Positions 7,566 to 14,254 of a stretch of 25,629 nt of DNA are shown here, piece by piece (position 1 is the stretch's first letter; each line of letters opens with the position of its first letter). Made by a program: the position numbers and the translations under genes. The notes beneath the pieces were generated by a model, which saw nothing but the letters and a program-made list of their open reading frames with translations, ran no database searches and was not told the origin of the DNA. Origin of the DNA: an uncultured Atopobium sp. (GTDB lineage Bacteria > Actinomycetota > Coriobacteriia > Coriobacteriales > Atopobiaceae). The stretch is taken from positions 1-25,629 of the forward strand of contig CAMPCT010000006.1 of assembly GCA_946647055.1 (NCBI GenBank), given 5' to 3'.

Positions 7566-7575
7566 GGTCTTGGGT

Positions 7576-7665
7576 GGCGTGTTGGGGGACATTCCCCGAA
7601 TGCGCCAGCGCAAGGGTGCCAAATCCATAGGTCATGCGCGTTCGGGGAGCATCCCCCAACACGCC
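7576..7665. repeat. Extragenic palindrome, 30-base imperfect arms (GGGGGA-N3-TCCCC core)
   Basis: Arms 7576-7605 and 7636-7665 pair at 26 of 30 positions around a 30-base loop. Each arm is itself a small palindrome: TTGGGGGACATTCCCCGAA on the left and, read from the other strand, TTGGGGGATGCTCCCCGAA on the right. It fills most of the gap between frlD and the SDR gene. It could be a two-copy head-to-head REP element, and it may lower expression of the distal gene. Confidence 0.78.
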
Positions 7666-7684
7666 GCTGCGGAAGGGAACAACG

Positions 7685-8461
7685 ATGGAGCAGCGTTTCA
7701 CCGATCAGGTCGTCATCACCACGGGTGCCGCGGGAGGCATCGGAAAGGCCGTTGCCAAGCGCTTCTACGACGAAGGCGCCAAGGTCGTCATGCTCGACAT
7801 CAAGAAGGAATGGGTCGACGGCGTCATCGAGTCGTTTGGCATGGACCCCGAGCGCGTCATGTCCGCCGGCTTCGACATCACCGACGAGGAGGCCGTCAAG
7901 GCGATCGTCGAGAGCGTGATGGAGCGGTGGGGTCGCATCGACGTCCTCAACAACATCGCCGGCAACGGCGGGGACCAGATGGACATGGAGGATAAGCCCC
8001 TGGGCGAGTGGACGATGGTCTACGACATCAACGTCTTTGGCACCGTGCGCATGATCAAGTACGTCCTGCCCATCATGAAGGCCCAGAAGTATGGCGTCAT
8101 CACCAACACCTCGAGCATCTCGGGCATGTTCGGCTATGCCGGCGAGGCTGCGTACGGCTCGTCCAAGTGGGCGGTCCGCGGCCTCACCAAGAACATCGCC
8201 AACGAGAACGGCGGCAAGACCGGCGTCCGCGTGAACTCCGTGGCGCCCGGCTGGGTCAACACCGCCATGTTCCAGAAGGCGCTCGACGACTACATCGCCC
8301 AGGGCTACGAGGACCCCATGGAGAACGTCACGCTCGGCCCGCTGGGACGTCCCGCCGAGCCGTCCGAGATCGCGGCGGTCTTCGCCTTCCTCGCAAGTGA
8401 CGACGCGGTCATCATCAACGGGTCCAACATCCTCTGCGACGGCGGCATCACGCTGGGATAG
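7685..8461 (+). CDS. Short-chain dehydrogenase/reductase (SDR)
   Basis: A 258-residue classical SDR. The NAD(P)-binding motif TGAAGGIG is at residues 13-20, NNIAG at 89-93, the catalytic Ser is at 143/144 (NTSSISG), and the YxxxK pair is Y157/K161. The C-terminus GSNILCDGGITLG is typical. D38 after the second strand (VVMLDIK) suggests NAD over NADP. The start ATG 7685 has GGAAGGGA upstream; an in-frame ATG at 7634 lies inside the palindrome and is unlikely. Following frlD, it may oxidise or reduce a sugar alcohol or keto-sugar in the pathway, but the substrate cannot be named. Confidence 0.92.
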   Translation: MEQRFTDQVVITTGAAGGIGKAVAKRFYDEGAKVVMLDIKKEWVDGVIESFGMDPERVMSAGFDITDEEAVKAIVESVMERWGRIDVLNNIAGNGGDQMDMEDKPLGEWTMVYDINVFGTVRMIKYVLPIMKAQKYGVITNTSSISGMFGYAGEAAYGSSKWAVRGLTKNIANENGGKTGVRVNSVAPGWVNTAMFQKALDDYIAQGYEDPMENVTLGPLGRPAEPSEIAAVFAFLASDDAVIINGSNILCDGGITLG

Positions 8462-8487
8462 GCATCGCTGCCTATGCGAGTGCGTTC

Positions 8488-8521
8488 ACGGCGCCGGGTC
8501 CCGCAAAGGACCCGGCGCCGT
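8488..8521 (+). terminator. Intrinsic-type terminator hairpin after the SDR gene
   Basis: A perfect 14-bp stem (ACGGCGCCGGGTCC at 8488-8501 with 8508-8521) has a six-base loop, CGCAAA. It lies 26 bases after the SDR stop and is followed only by TCGTATG, so the T-tract is weak. It probably ends the frlD-SDR transcript. Confidence 0.7.
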
Positions 8522-8562
8522 TCGTATGTGACACAAGACGCACATCCGACTCCCGCGACGCC

Positions 8563-8568
8563 TATACT
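8563..8568 (+). promoter_or_regulatory. Candidate -10 box for the lipoprotein gene
   Basis: TATACT lies about 33 bases ahead of ATG 8601, just after the terminator of the previous unit. No convincing -35 box is visible at the right distance. Confidence 0.3.
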
Positions 8569-8600
8569 GTCTCCTGTCTGGCACCAACAAGGAGACACCC

Positions 8601-9848
8601 ATGCGCAACTGGACAAAGACCCTCCCCACCCTCGTCGCCGCCATCATGCTCGTCGGCTGTGCCACCCTCACGCCATCCGTCACGCTCGAGGACATCGAGG
8701 ACGAGGGCTTCCGCACCTATCTGGCGGACACATACGACGCAAACGCGGACGGGCGCCTCGACGCTGACGAATGCGCGTCCGTGACCAGCATCTCGTTTGG
8801 CAGCGAGTACCCCGTGGAGTCCCTCGACGTGCGCGACGCCTTCCCCGCGCTCGAGTCCGTCGACGTCTCCTGCCCCACGCTCGTCTCAGTGAGCCTGTCC
8901 TCGTCCGCCGTCACCTCGGTCGACCTCTCCGGCTGCGGCGCGCTTGCCTCGCTTGACATCTCCGCGCCCGCCCTCGAGCGCATCGACGTGACCGGCACGC
9001 CGCTCTCCTCGCTCGACCTCACCGCCTCGCCCCATGTGACCGAGGTGCGCGTCGGCAAGGACATGCAGGTCAAGCTCGCGAATGGCCTTGACGAGGAATC
9101 TGCCGGCCTCGTGCGCCTTCGCACCCACGAATGGTCGTACACCTGGTCAAACGAGATTCCTGCCTCATGGGGCCTCGCGGTGAGCGAAGCCGCCTTCGAG
9201 GTCTGGTACCCGGTCTTCACCATGACCGATGACTTCACCGTGGCAGAGCGCGTCAACTCCGACGTCGCGGCGCACGTACGTGCGCTGGTCGAGACCTACA
9301 ACGAGGTGGCTGCCCCCAAGCCCTGGGGCTACGTCAACCTCTATCCCGAAGTGACGGTCCTCGAAGGCGGTTACGTTGCCATCCACTACTACCAGGTCGT
9401 GAGCGGTGGCACCACCGGAACGTCCTATGTCGCTGGGTCCGGCTCCATCTATCGCCTCTCGGATGGGGCTGTGGTGAGCCCCGCCGAGGTCCTTGGCATC
9501 TCGGATGCGGAGCTGCTCCAGATGACCAAGGATGCGGTTGCGGCGTCTGGGATCGAGGAGGGGCAGTCCCCCTCATGGGACACGGGCGAGGTCGAGAGCA
9601 TCGCAGCGCGGCTGGCGGACGGCAGCTCGGAGTACGTGCTGCTCCCCGAGGGTCTCTACGTGAGCTACCACAGCATCACCAACTGGGGCAATGACCAGGC
9701 CTTCGTTCTCATTGGCATATGCTCGAGCGAGCATCACGACTTCGACCCGGTCCGCGGCAAGGTCATCGACCTGTCCTACGAGATGGGCCGCTATGGCACC
9801 ATCGACCGCTCGCAGGGACAGACCTGGACGGTCGAGGAGGGCCTTTAG
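8601..9848 (+). CDS. Putative lipoprotein with EF-hand-like loop and leucine-rich-type repeats
   Basis: A 415-residue exported protein. A short basic N-terminus and hydrophobic stretch end in the lipobox LVGC with the modified cysteine at residue 20. Residues 46-57 (DANADGRLDADE) fit a calcium-binding EF-hand/dockerin-type loop. Residues about 60-140 contain imperfect repeats of the form SLDVRDAFPALESVDVS, TSVDLSGCGALASLDIS and ERIDVTGTPLSSLDLT, resembling a short leucine-rich-repeat solenoid. The C-terminal 250 residues are a mixed domain with YEVAAPKPWG-like and VEVYYxVV-type strands that I cannot assign. AAGGAGACACCC precedes ATG 8601. It has its own promoter region and does not look like part of the sugar pathway. 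A surface binding or sensing role is a guess. Confidence 0.82.
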   Translation: MRNWTKTLPTLVAAIMLVGCATLTPSVTLEDIEDEGFRTYLADTYDANADGRLDADECASVTSISFGSEYPVESLDVRDAFPALESVDVSCPTLVSVSLSSSAVTSVDLSGCGALASLDISAPALERIDVTGTPLSSLDLTASPHVTEVRVGKDMQVKLANGLDEESAGLVRLRTHEWSYTWSNEIPASWGLAVSEAAFEVWYPVFTMTDDFTVAERVNSDVAAHVRALVETYNEVAAPKPWGYVNLYPEVTVLEGGYVAIHYYQVVSGGTTGTSYVAGSGSIYRLSDGAVVSPAEVLGISDAELLQMTKDAVAASGIEEGQSPSWDTGEVESIAARLADGSSEYVLLPEGLYVSYHSITNWGNDQAFVLIGICSSEHHDFDPVRGKVIDLSYEMGRYGTIDRSQGQTWTVEEGL

Positions 9849-9877
9849 TCTCAGTCATCGTAAGAACGTGTCCGTCA

Positions 9878-9934
9878 GTCGACGCGTTCTCGCGCGCCGG
9901 GGATGAGAACGCGTCTTTTGGTCGACGCGTTCTC
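9878..9934. terminator. Overlapping hairpins between convergent genes (terminator of the lipoprotein gene)
   Basis: GACGCGTTCTC at 9881-9891 pairs perfectly with GAGAACGCGTC at 9905-9915, which is followed by TTTTG: a plausible terminator for the plus-strand lipoprotein gene. A second copy of the left arm (GTCGACGCGTTCTC, 9921-9934) can pair with the same middle arm, giving an alternative hairpin towards the minus-strand kinase gene that ends at 10012. The two structures are mutually exclusive. Confidence 0.62.
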
Positions 9935-10011
9935 CCGCCCGAAGCAGCGCTCCCAACAGGGCGAGGCGCCCCGAAGGACGCCCCACGCAATCGTGACTCT
10001 GTCACCAGCTC

Positions 10012-11010
10012 CTACAGCTGAGCCATCCAGGCCTCGACGTCCGCCAGCGGCGGGTAGCCCTCGCCCGGACGGTTGGTCATCGTGCCCTCGCGGGTGACCT
10101 TGTAGGCGGCGTACCTGCTCGCCCACTCGACGGCCTCGCGCAGGGGCTTGCCCTCGACGATTCCCTTGGCGGTGGCGGCAAGGAAGCCGTCGCCCGCACC
10201 GATGGTATAGACGGCCTTGACGGGCGTGGCCGCGACCTCGAAGTACTCGTCGCCGTCAAGCACCGCGGAGCCCTTGGACCCGCAGGTCATGATGACGCCC
10301 TTGCACTTGTACTCGGCCTTGACCTGGCGCAGGACCTCCTCGTAGGGGGTGTCGTAGTCCTCGGGCAGACCGCACAGGACACCCGCCTCGGCATCGTTGA
10401 CGACCAGGTAGTCGATGAAGGAGAGGTCGCCCATGGGCTGGTCGGGCAGCGGCGACGCGTTGCACATCGTGAGCATGCCAAACTCGTCCTTGGCGATTTT
10501 GGCGCCGTCGAGGGCCTTCTGGAAGGGCATGCCAAAGCCGGTGATGAAGACCTTGGCCTCCTTCATGGCCTCGATGGCGGCGTGGGTCTCGTCCCAGGTG
10601 AGGGCGCGGCAGGCCGAGTCGCCGTCGACGATGGTGTTGAGGCCGTCGTCGTCGATCATGATGAGGCCCGTGCCGGTGGCCACGGACGTGTCGTAGTACA
10701 TGTACTTGGTGAAGACGCCGGCCTCGGTCATCCAGTCATCGCCCATCTTGCCCCAGGGGTCGTCGCCAACCTTGCCGATGTAGCCGGCCGAGACGCCCAG
10801 ACGACCCAGCGCGACGGAGACCGTGGCACCCTTGCCGCCGTCCTCCTCGACGTGCCAGTCCCAGGCCTCCATGGTCTCGCTGCGCCTGGGGAGCCGGTGC
10901 ACGCGGCAGACCTGGCCAACACCGTGGCTGTTCATAACGATGACGTCGACCGGCCGGGTCTTCTCGATGTCCTTCACGAAGACGGTCTCGGATACGAACT
11001 GCTTGCCCAT
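10012..11010 (-). CDS. Ribokinase-like PfkB sugar kinase
   Basis: A 332-residue PfkB kinase, paralogous to the kinase at 22936. Both carry an unusual NSHGVGQ near the first strand and EDGGKG(A/S)xVxVALGRLG at the substrate loop (here residues 56-72), closer to ribokinase than to FrlD. The catalytic Asp is D274 in TIGAGDGF. Compared with its paralogue it has about 16 extra N-terminal residues; GGGAGG lies eight bases ahead of ATG 11010, which supports that start. It is the last gene of the aldolase/DUF4432/isomerase/kinase run and is separated from the isomerase by a large palindrome. In that setting it may phosphorylate the ketose or keto-acid made by its neighbours (inference). The exact substrate is unknown. 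Confidence 0.9.
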   Translation of the reverse strand: MGKQFVSETVFVKDIEKTRPVDVIVMNSHGVGQVCRVHRLPRRSETMEAWDWHVEEDGGKGATVSVALGRLGVSAGYIGKVGDDPWGKMGDDWMTEAGVFTKYMYYDTSVATGTGLIMIDDDGLNTIVDGDSACRALTWDETHAAIEAMKEAKVFITGFGMPFQKALDGAKIAKDEFGMLTMCNASPLPDQPMGDLSFIDYLVVNDAEAGVLCGLPEDYDTPYEEVLRQVKAEYKCKGVIMTCGSKGSAVLDGDEYFEVAATPVKAVYTIGAGDGFLAATAKGIVEGKPLREAVEWASRYAAYKVTREGTMTNRPGEGYPPLADVEAWMAQL

Positions 11011-11025
11011 TGTTGTTCCTCCCTC

Positions 11026-11111
11026 GGGGGAGACAGTTGGGGACGGTTCTCAACTGTCTCATTCTGTTTTGGGAATGAGACAGTTGAGAACCGTCCCCAA
11101 CTGTCTCCCCC
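11026..11111. repeat. Extragenic palindrome, perfect 39-bp arms (GGGGACGGTT class)
   Basis: Arms 11026-11064 and 11073-11111 are perfect inverted repeats with an eight-base loop TGTTTTGG. Within each arm GAGACAGTTG and CAACTGTCTC form a further 10-bp hairpin around GGGGACGGTTCT, so a cloverleaf-like fold is possible. It lies between the isomerase stop and the kinase ribosome site on the minus strand. It shares GGGGACGG(T/G)T with the palindrome at 1952-2022 and resembles REP elements mobilised by RAYT transposases. Confidence 0.85.
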
Positions 11112-11123
11112 CCATGTGTGTGC

Positions 11124-11963
11124 CTAGTAATCTGCGAGCATCCCGCGGATGACCTCGATGCCGCGCTCAGCCGAGAAGTCCGGCTCGTTGGCATAGCGGC
11201 TGAAGAGCTCGAGGGCCAGGTAGCCGTCATAGCCCACGCGCTTGAGGTACCTTACGATGCGCGGCCAGTCCATGGCACCGTCGCCAGGAATGAGATGGTC
11301 CTCGCAGTCGGGCTCGGCGTCGATGAAGTGAATCTCACGTATCTTGCCCGGCATCTTGTCAAAGTACTCGCTGATGGGCTCGCCGCAGGTAAGCGGGCAC
11401 GCGAGGTCGAGACAGACCTCGAGGGCGCCGGAATCGACGCTGTCGAGCAGCCACTTGCAGTCGTCTGAGCTGCACACGACCTTGCCCTCGAAGGGCGTGA
11501 CCGGCTCGATCATCACCGTGACGTCGGCCTTCTCGGCATGGTCGCAAATCCTCTTGAAGTCCTCGACCACCTGCGCCTTGAGCGCCTCGCGGTCCCAGCC
11601 AAAGCCCGGCATGTTGACGGCAAGCATGACCAGCGGGGCGCCAATCGCCTTGGCGGCGTCGATGGTGGACTTGAAGTACTCCACGGAGAGCTCGTTGTAT
11701 GCCTTGTCCTGGAAGACGAAGCTGTGAGGCGAGCCCGTGTTCTCGGGCACATAGCTCACGATGGGCATCTGGTACTTGTCAACGCACGCGAGGATGCGTG
11801 TGCGGATGCCGGCGACGTCATCCAGGATGTCCGGCGCGTAGCCGTGCGGGCGGAAGCCGCCGATGTCCACGCCGTCATAGCCGTTTGCGGCAGCCGCGGC
11901 AAACGTGCGCTCGATGGGCCAGTTGGAGAAGCCCGTGCTGAAGAGCGATACCTTCATTGCCAT
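11124..11963 (-). CDS. Sugar phosphate isomerase/epimerase, FrlC-like paralogue
   Basis: A 279-residue TIM-barrel protein of the same family as frlC in this window. It shares MAMK(I/V), GYDGVDI, FRPHGYAPDI, IEP(L/V)T, SEYFDKMPGKIREIHFID and ALELFSRYANEP. The signature WGGRPHAFAPD of FrlC is changed to IGGFRPHGYAPD, which suggests a related but different substrate. The metal ligands appear present (Glu in MIEPVT, Asp in CLDLA, His in EIHFID, Glu in LALELF). ATG 11963 has a near-ideal AAGGAGG six bases upstream. It is placed between the DUF4432 and kinase genes and could act on a free or phosphorylated ketose. Confidence 0.9.
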   Translation of the reverse strand: MAMKVSLFSTGFSNWPIERTFAAAAANGYDGVDIGGFRPHGYAPDILDDVAGIRTRILACVDKYQMPIVSYVPENTGSPHSFVFQDKAYNELSVEYFKSTIDAAKAIGAPLVMLAVNMPGFGWDREALKAQVVEDFKRICDHAEKADVTVMIEPVTPFEGKVVCSSDDCKWLLDSVDSGALEVCLDLACPLTCGEPISEYFDKMPGKIREIHFIDAEPDCEDHLIPGDGAMDWPRIVRYLKRVGYDGYLALELFSRYANEPDFSAERGIEVIRGMLADY

Positions 11964-11975
11964 GCCTTACCTCCT

Positions 11976-12008
11976 TTGTCCAAAAAGGGAGTATCCCCTA
12001 GTGGACAA
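11976..12008. repeat. Small palindrome with GGGGATACTCCC core overlapping a stop codon
   Basis: On the minus strand this reads TTGTCCACTAGGGGATACTC, continuing into CCTTTTTGGACAA: outer arms TTGTCCA/TGGACAA and inner GGGA/TCCC around TAC. It includes the stop codon of the DUF4432 gene (11998-12000) and borders the AAGGAGG site of the next gene (11970-11976). The core matches the elements at 14230-14254 and 25588-25620. Confidence 0.65.
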
Positions 12009-13092
12009 TCGTGTTGATGCGGTTGGCCATCCCCTGTGCCTCGTCGGGCCCCAGATACCCAAAGCGCCAGCGCAACACGTCCACGCCACCCGCCTCGAGC
12101 GTGTTGGCATAGCCGTGCGAGCGCTGGTAGGCGGTGGAGTGGTTGGTGCCGGTCGAGGGCAACGCGATGCCGATGCCGTCCTCGTCGCCCGTGCGGCAGA
12201 ACCAACGCAGGGCCCATGGCGCCTTCTCGAGCTCCCAGCCCACGTAGCAGGCATCGCCCTCGGGCATGACCATCATCGCGTGCGCCCAGCCCTGCTCGTC
12301 CGCGTCGTAGCGGTAGTTGATGCAGAGCTCGGGGTCGTAGGCCTCGCCCTCCTGGCCAAGCGCGTCTGCAAGCGTCGGGTCGTCCAGCAGCGCCTGGGAC
12401 CACGCCTTGATCGCCTCGTCACGCGGGCTGCCGTCGCCTAGGTCCATGGGACTCACCATGATGTGTTCGGCGTCCTTCTTGCAGCTGTAGACGAAGCGCG
12501 ACCCATCCCGCCCAAGCCAGTTCATGTGGCAGAGCCACAGGTACTCGAGCGGGTGGGTCCGGCGGTTCTCGACCGTGGCCTGCATCTCCACCATCGTGGC
12601 GCCCTCGTACAGGCGAAGCTCCGGGGTATAGGCCCAGTGCAGCTCCTGGCTGTTGCGGAACACGTAGGTGCCGCCAATCGCCACGAAGCAGCCGTCCTCG
12701 TCCTCGCCGGCATCGACCCAAGCGTCGCGGTAGGAGGCAAAGGGCAGGACATCGTGGATGGGATACGGGTCCTCGCCGTCGCCGGCGCCGTTGATGTTGT
12801 TGAGGCCGCAATGGTAGAGGAAGCCACCGTAGTTGTCGCCAAACTTGGTGGTGTCCTGCGGCGCCTCGAACATCGACTTCTGCGTCATCGGACGCCCGTC
12901 GAACTCCAGCTCCCAGACCTGCATGCCAAAGTAGGGCAGCACCACCATGGAGCTGCGCGAGTTCTCGACCCTAAGACCGGGGATGCCCGTCTCGTACTTG
13001 AACGCGGTCACCCTGAGCTCGCCCGTGCTCACCAGCTCGAGCGGGCGGTCGGAGAAGAACTCGGGGCGGAAGCGGAAGCGTGTGGTTGCCAT
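11998..13092 (-). CDS. DUF4432-type aldose-epimerase-like protein
   Basis: A 364-residue protein of the galactose-mutarotase-like superfamily, recognisable as DUF4432. Its markers are SSMVVLPYFGMQVWELEFDG near residues 46-66, the YGGFLYHCGLNNI segment near 88-100, ATVENRRTHPLEYLWLCHMNW near 152-172, and a C-terminal GTNHSTAYQRSHGYANTLEAGG. DUF4432 proteins are expected to bind a sugar in a beta-sandwich cleft and may equilibrate anomers or epimerise; few have a proven reaction. ATG 13092 is preceded by AGGGGAGGG, immediately after the stop of the aldolase gene, so the two are coupled. It probably prepares the sugar for the isomerase and kinase downstream (inference). Confidence 0.85.
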   Translation of the reverse strand: MATTRFRFRPEFFSDRPLELVSTGELRVTAFKYETGIPGLRVENSRSSMVVLPYFGMQVWELEFDGRPMTQKSMFEAPQDTTKFGDNYGGFLYHCGLNNINGAGDGEDPYPIHDVLPFASYRDAWVDAGEDEDGCFVAIGGTYVFRNSQELHWAYTPELRLYEGATMVEMQATVENRRTHPLEYLWLCHMNWLGRDGSRFVYSCKKDAEHIMVSPMDLGDGSPRDEAIKAWSQALLDDPTLADALGQEGEAYDPELCINYRYDADEQGWAHAMMVMPEGDACYVGWELEKAPWALRWFCRTGDEDGIGIALPSTGTNHSTAYQRSHGYANTLEAGGVDVLRWRFGYLGPDEAQGMANRINTIVH

Positions 13093-13104
13093 GGCTGCCC
13101 TCCC

Positions 13105-14085
13105 CTAGCGGAAGCTGGCCATGCCGAGGGCCTTGGCGGCCTCCATGGCGTCATCGAGCTCGTCGTGGACGATCTTGTCGCCCAGGCTCTCGTAGCCCAG
13201 CTCGACCATGAGCTCGTCCATCTCCTTCTTGACCTCGAAGGGCACCCAGTCCTGCTTGTCGCCCATGCGGCTGATCGTCGGGCGGCCGAAGCCGTACTGC
13301 ATGGCCCAGTTCCAGCCGGCGTTGAACGGGGTCTTCTTCACGACGTTGCGGATGCGCAGGACCTTCTGCTGGGCCTCGATGCAGCCCTTCCAGTCGCCGG
13401 CGCGACCCTTCTCGATGATGTCGACCATCTCGCGCGGGAACGGCACGGCCATGAAGCTGACGCAGCCCACGGCCCCCAGCAGCACCATGATGCCGTCGAA
13501 GCCGTCGCAGCCACCCAGGAAGTCGAAGCCCTCGGGGTCGATGCGCAGGACGCACTGCTGGAAGTTGACCACGTTGGTGGAGGCGTCCTTGAAGCCGCGC
13601 AGGTTGGGATGGTCCTTGGCCAGCATGGCCAGGGTGTCCGGGGCAAAGAGCACGGCCTGCTCGACGCAGTTGTAGATGTAGACGGGACGCTGGGCAAAGT
13701 CGATGAGCTCGGCCGACCAGTCATAGAGGGCTGCCTGCGAGTACTTGAAGAAGGGAGGGGCGGTGATGCAGTAGCAGTCGGACATCCCCTGCTCGTCGTA
13801 GGCCGCGATGAGGGCCTTGTTGAGCTCGATGCTGTTCTCGAAGCTGCAGGACATGATCTTGGCGCCGCGAGGATGCGCGACCTCGTAGACGGCCTTGACC
13901 ACGGCAAGCTTCTCGTCGAAGGTGAGCTCGTGGCACTCGCCTGCATAACCGTTGACAAAGAACGCGTGCACGCCGCAGTCGATCTGCCAGTCGATCATGT
14001 CGTGCAGATACTCCCAGTCGATGCTGCCGTCCTTGTGGAACGGCGTGCAGATCTCGGTGACGACTCCCTCGATGAAATGGCCCAT
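13105..14085 (-). CDS. Dihydrodipicolinate synthase/N-acetylneuraminate lyase (DapA) family aldolase
   Basis: A 326-residue class I aldolase of the DapA/NAL family. The Schiff-base lysine is K166 in RGFKDAS, and Y138 in VYIYNC corresponds to the conserved catalytic tyrosine. The usual GTTGE loop reads NGYAGECHEL (residues 45-54), so the substrate carboxylate pocket is changed. It is longer than typical DHDPS (about 290 residues), with an extra C-terminal region. ATG 14085 has GAGGAG five bases ahead; an upstream ATG at 14103 lacks a site. With the mutarotase-like, isomerase and kinase genes after it, it most likely cleaves a 2-keto-3-deoxy acid or similar (inference). Lysine synthesis is unlikely from the context. 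Confidence 0.9.
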   Translation of the reverse strand: MGHFIEGVVTEICTPFHKDGSIDWEYLHDMIDWQIDCGVHAFFVNGYAGECHELTFDEKLAVVKAVYEVAHPRGAKIMSCSFENSIELNKALIAAYDEQGMSDCYCITAPPFFKYSQAALYDWSAELIDFAQRPVYIYNCVEQAVLFAPDTLAMLAKDHPNLRGFKDASTNVVNFQQCVLRIDPEGFDFLGGCDGFDGIMVLLGAVGCVSFMAVPFPREMVDIIEKGRAGDWKGCIEAQQKVLRIRNVVKKTPFNAGWNWAMQYGFGRPTISRMGDKQDWVPFEVKKEMDELMVELGYESLGDKIVHDELDDAMEAAKALGMASFR

Positions 14086-14133
14086 GGTTCTCCTCGCTCT
14101 CATGATGGACAGCTGTACACAAGATACATTCTG

Positions 14134-14143
14134 TTTTATACCA
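14134..14143 (-). promoter_or_regulatory. Extended -10 promoter candidate for the aldolase operon
   Basis: On the minus strand TGGTATAAAA fits TGnTATAAT-type promoters and lies about 50 bases ahead of the aldolase start. It shares TGGTATA with sites at 6712 and 24004. No clear -35 box is seen. An imperfect dyad TGTACACAAGATACA lies just downstream (around 14115-14129) and could be an operator. Confidence 0.45.
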
Positions 14144-14229
14144 CTTTCAGCATCAGAACAGGCTGCGCCCGCGAGATATCGACAGACGGGGGCATACGTC
14201 TGGTGGTCGGGGACATGACCCGCGGTTAC

Positions 14230-14254
14230 CCATTGGGGAGTAGCCCCCTAGTGG
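14230..14254. repeat. Small palindrome with GGGGGCTACTCCCC core abutting a stop codon
   Basis: On the minus strand CCACTAGGGGGCTACTCCCC is followed by AATGG; the outer CCA/TGG and inner GGGG/CCCC pair with one bulge. It begins directly after the stop codon of the ROK-like gene (14255-14257). It is the third member of the GGGGATACTCCCC group in this window. No T-tract follows. Confidence 0.55.

Noticed and set aside
7576..7665. CRISPR-like repeats
   Set aside because: The repeats are inverted and there are only two copies, with no spacers of regular length and no cas genes in the window.
11026..11111. Phage or integrative element attachment site
   Set aside because: There is no integrase, tRNA gene or direct-repeat boundary nearby. 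The structure is a palindrome and better fits a REP-type element.
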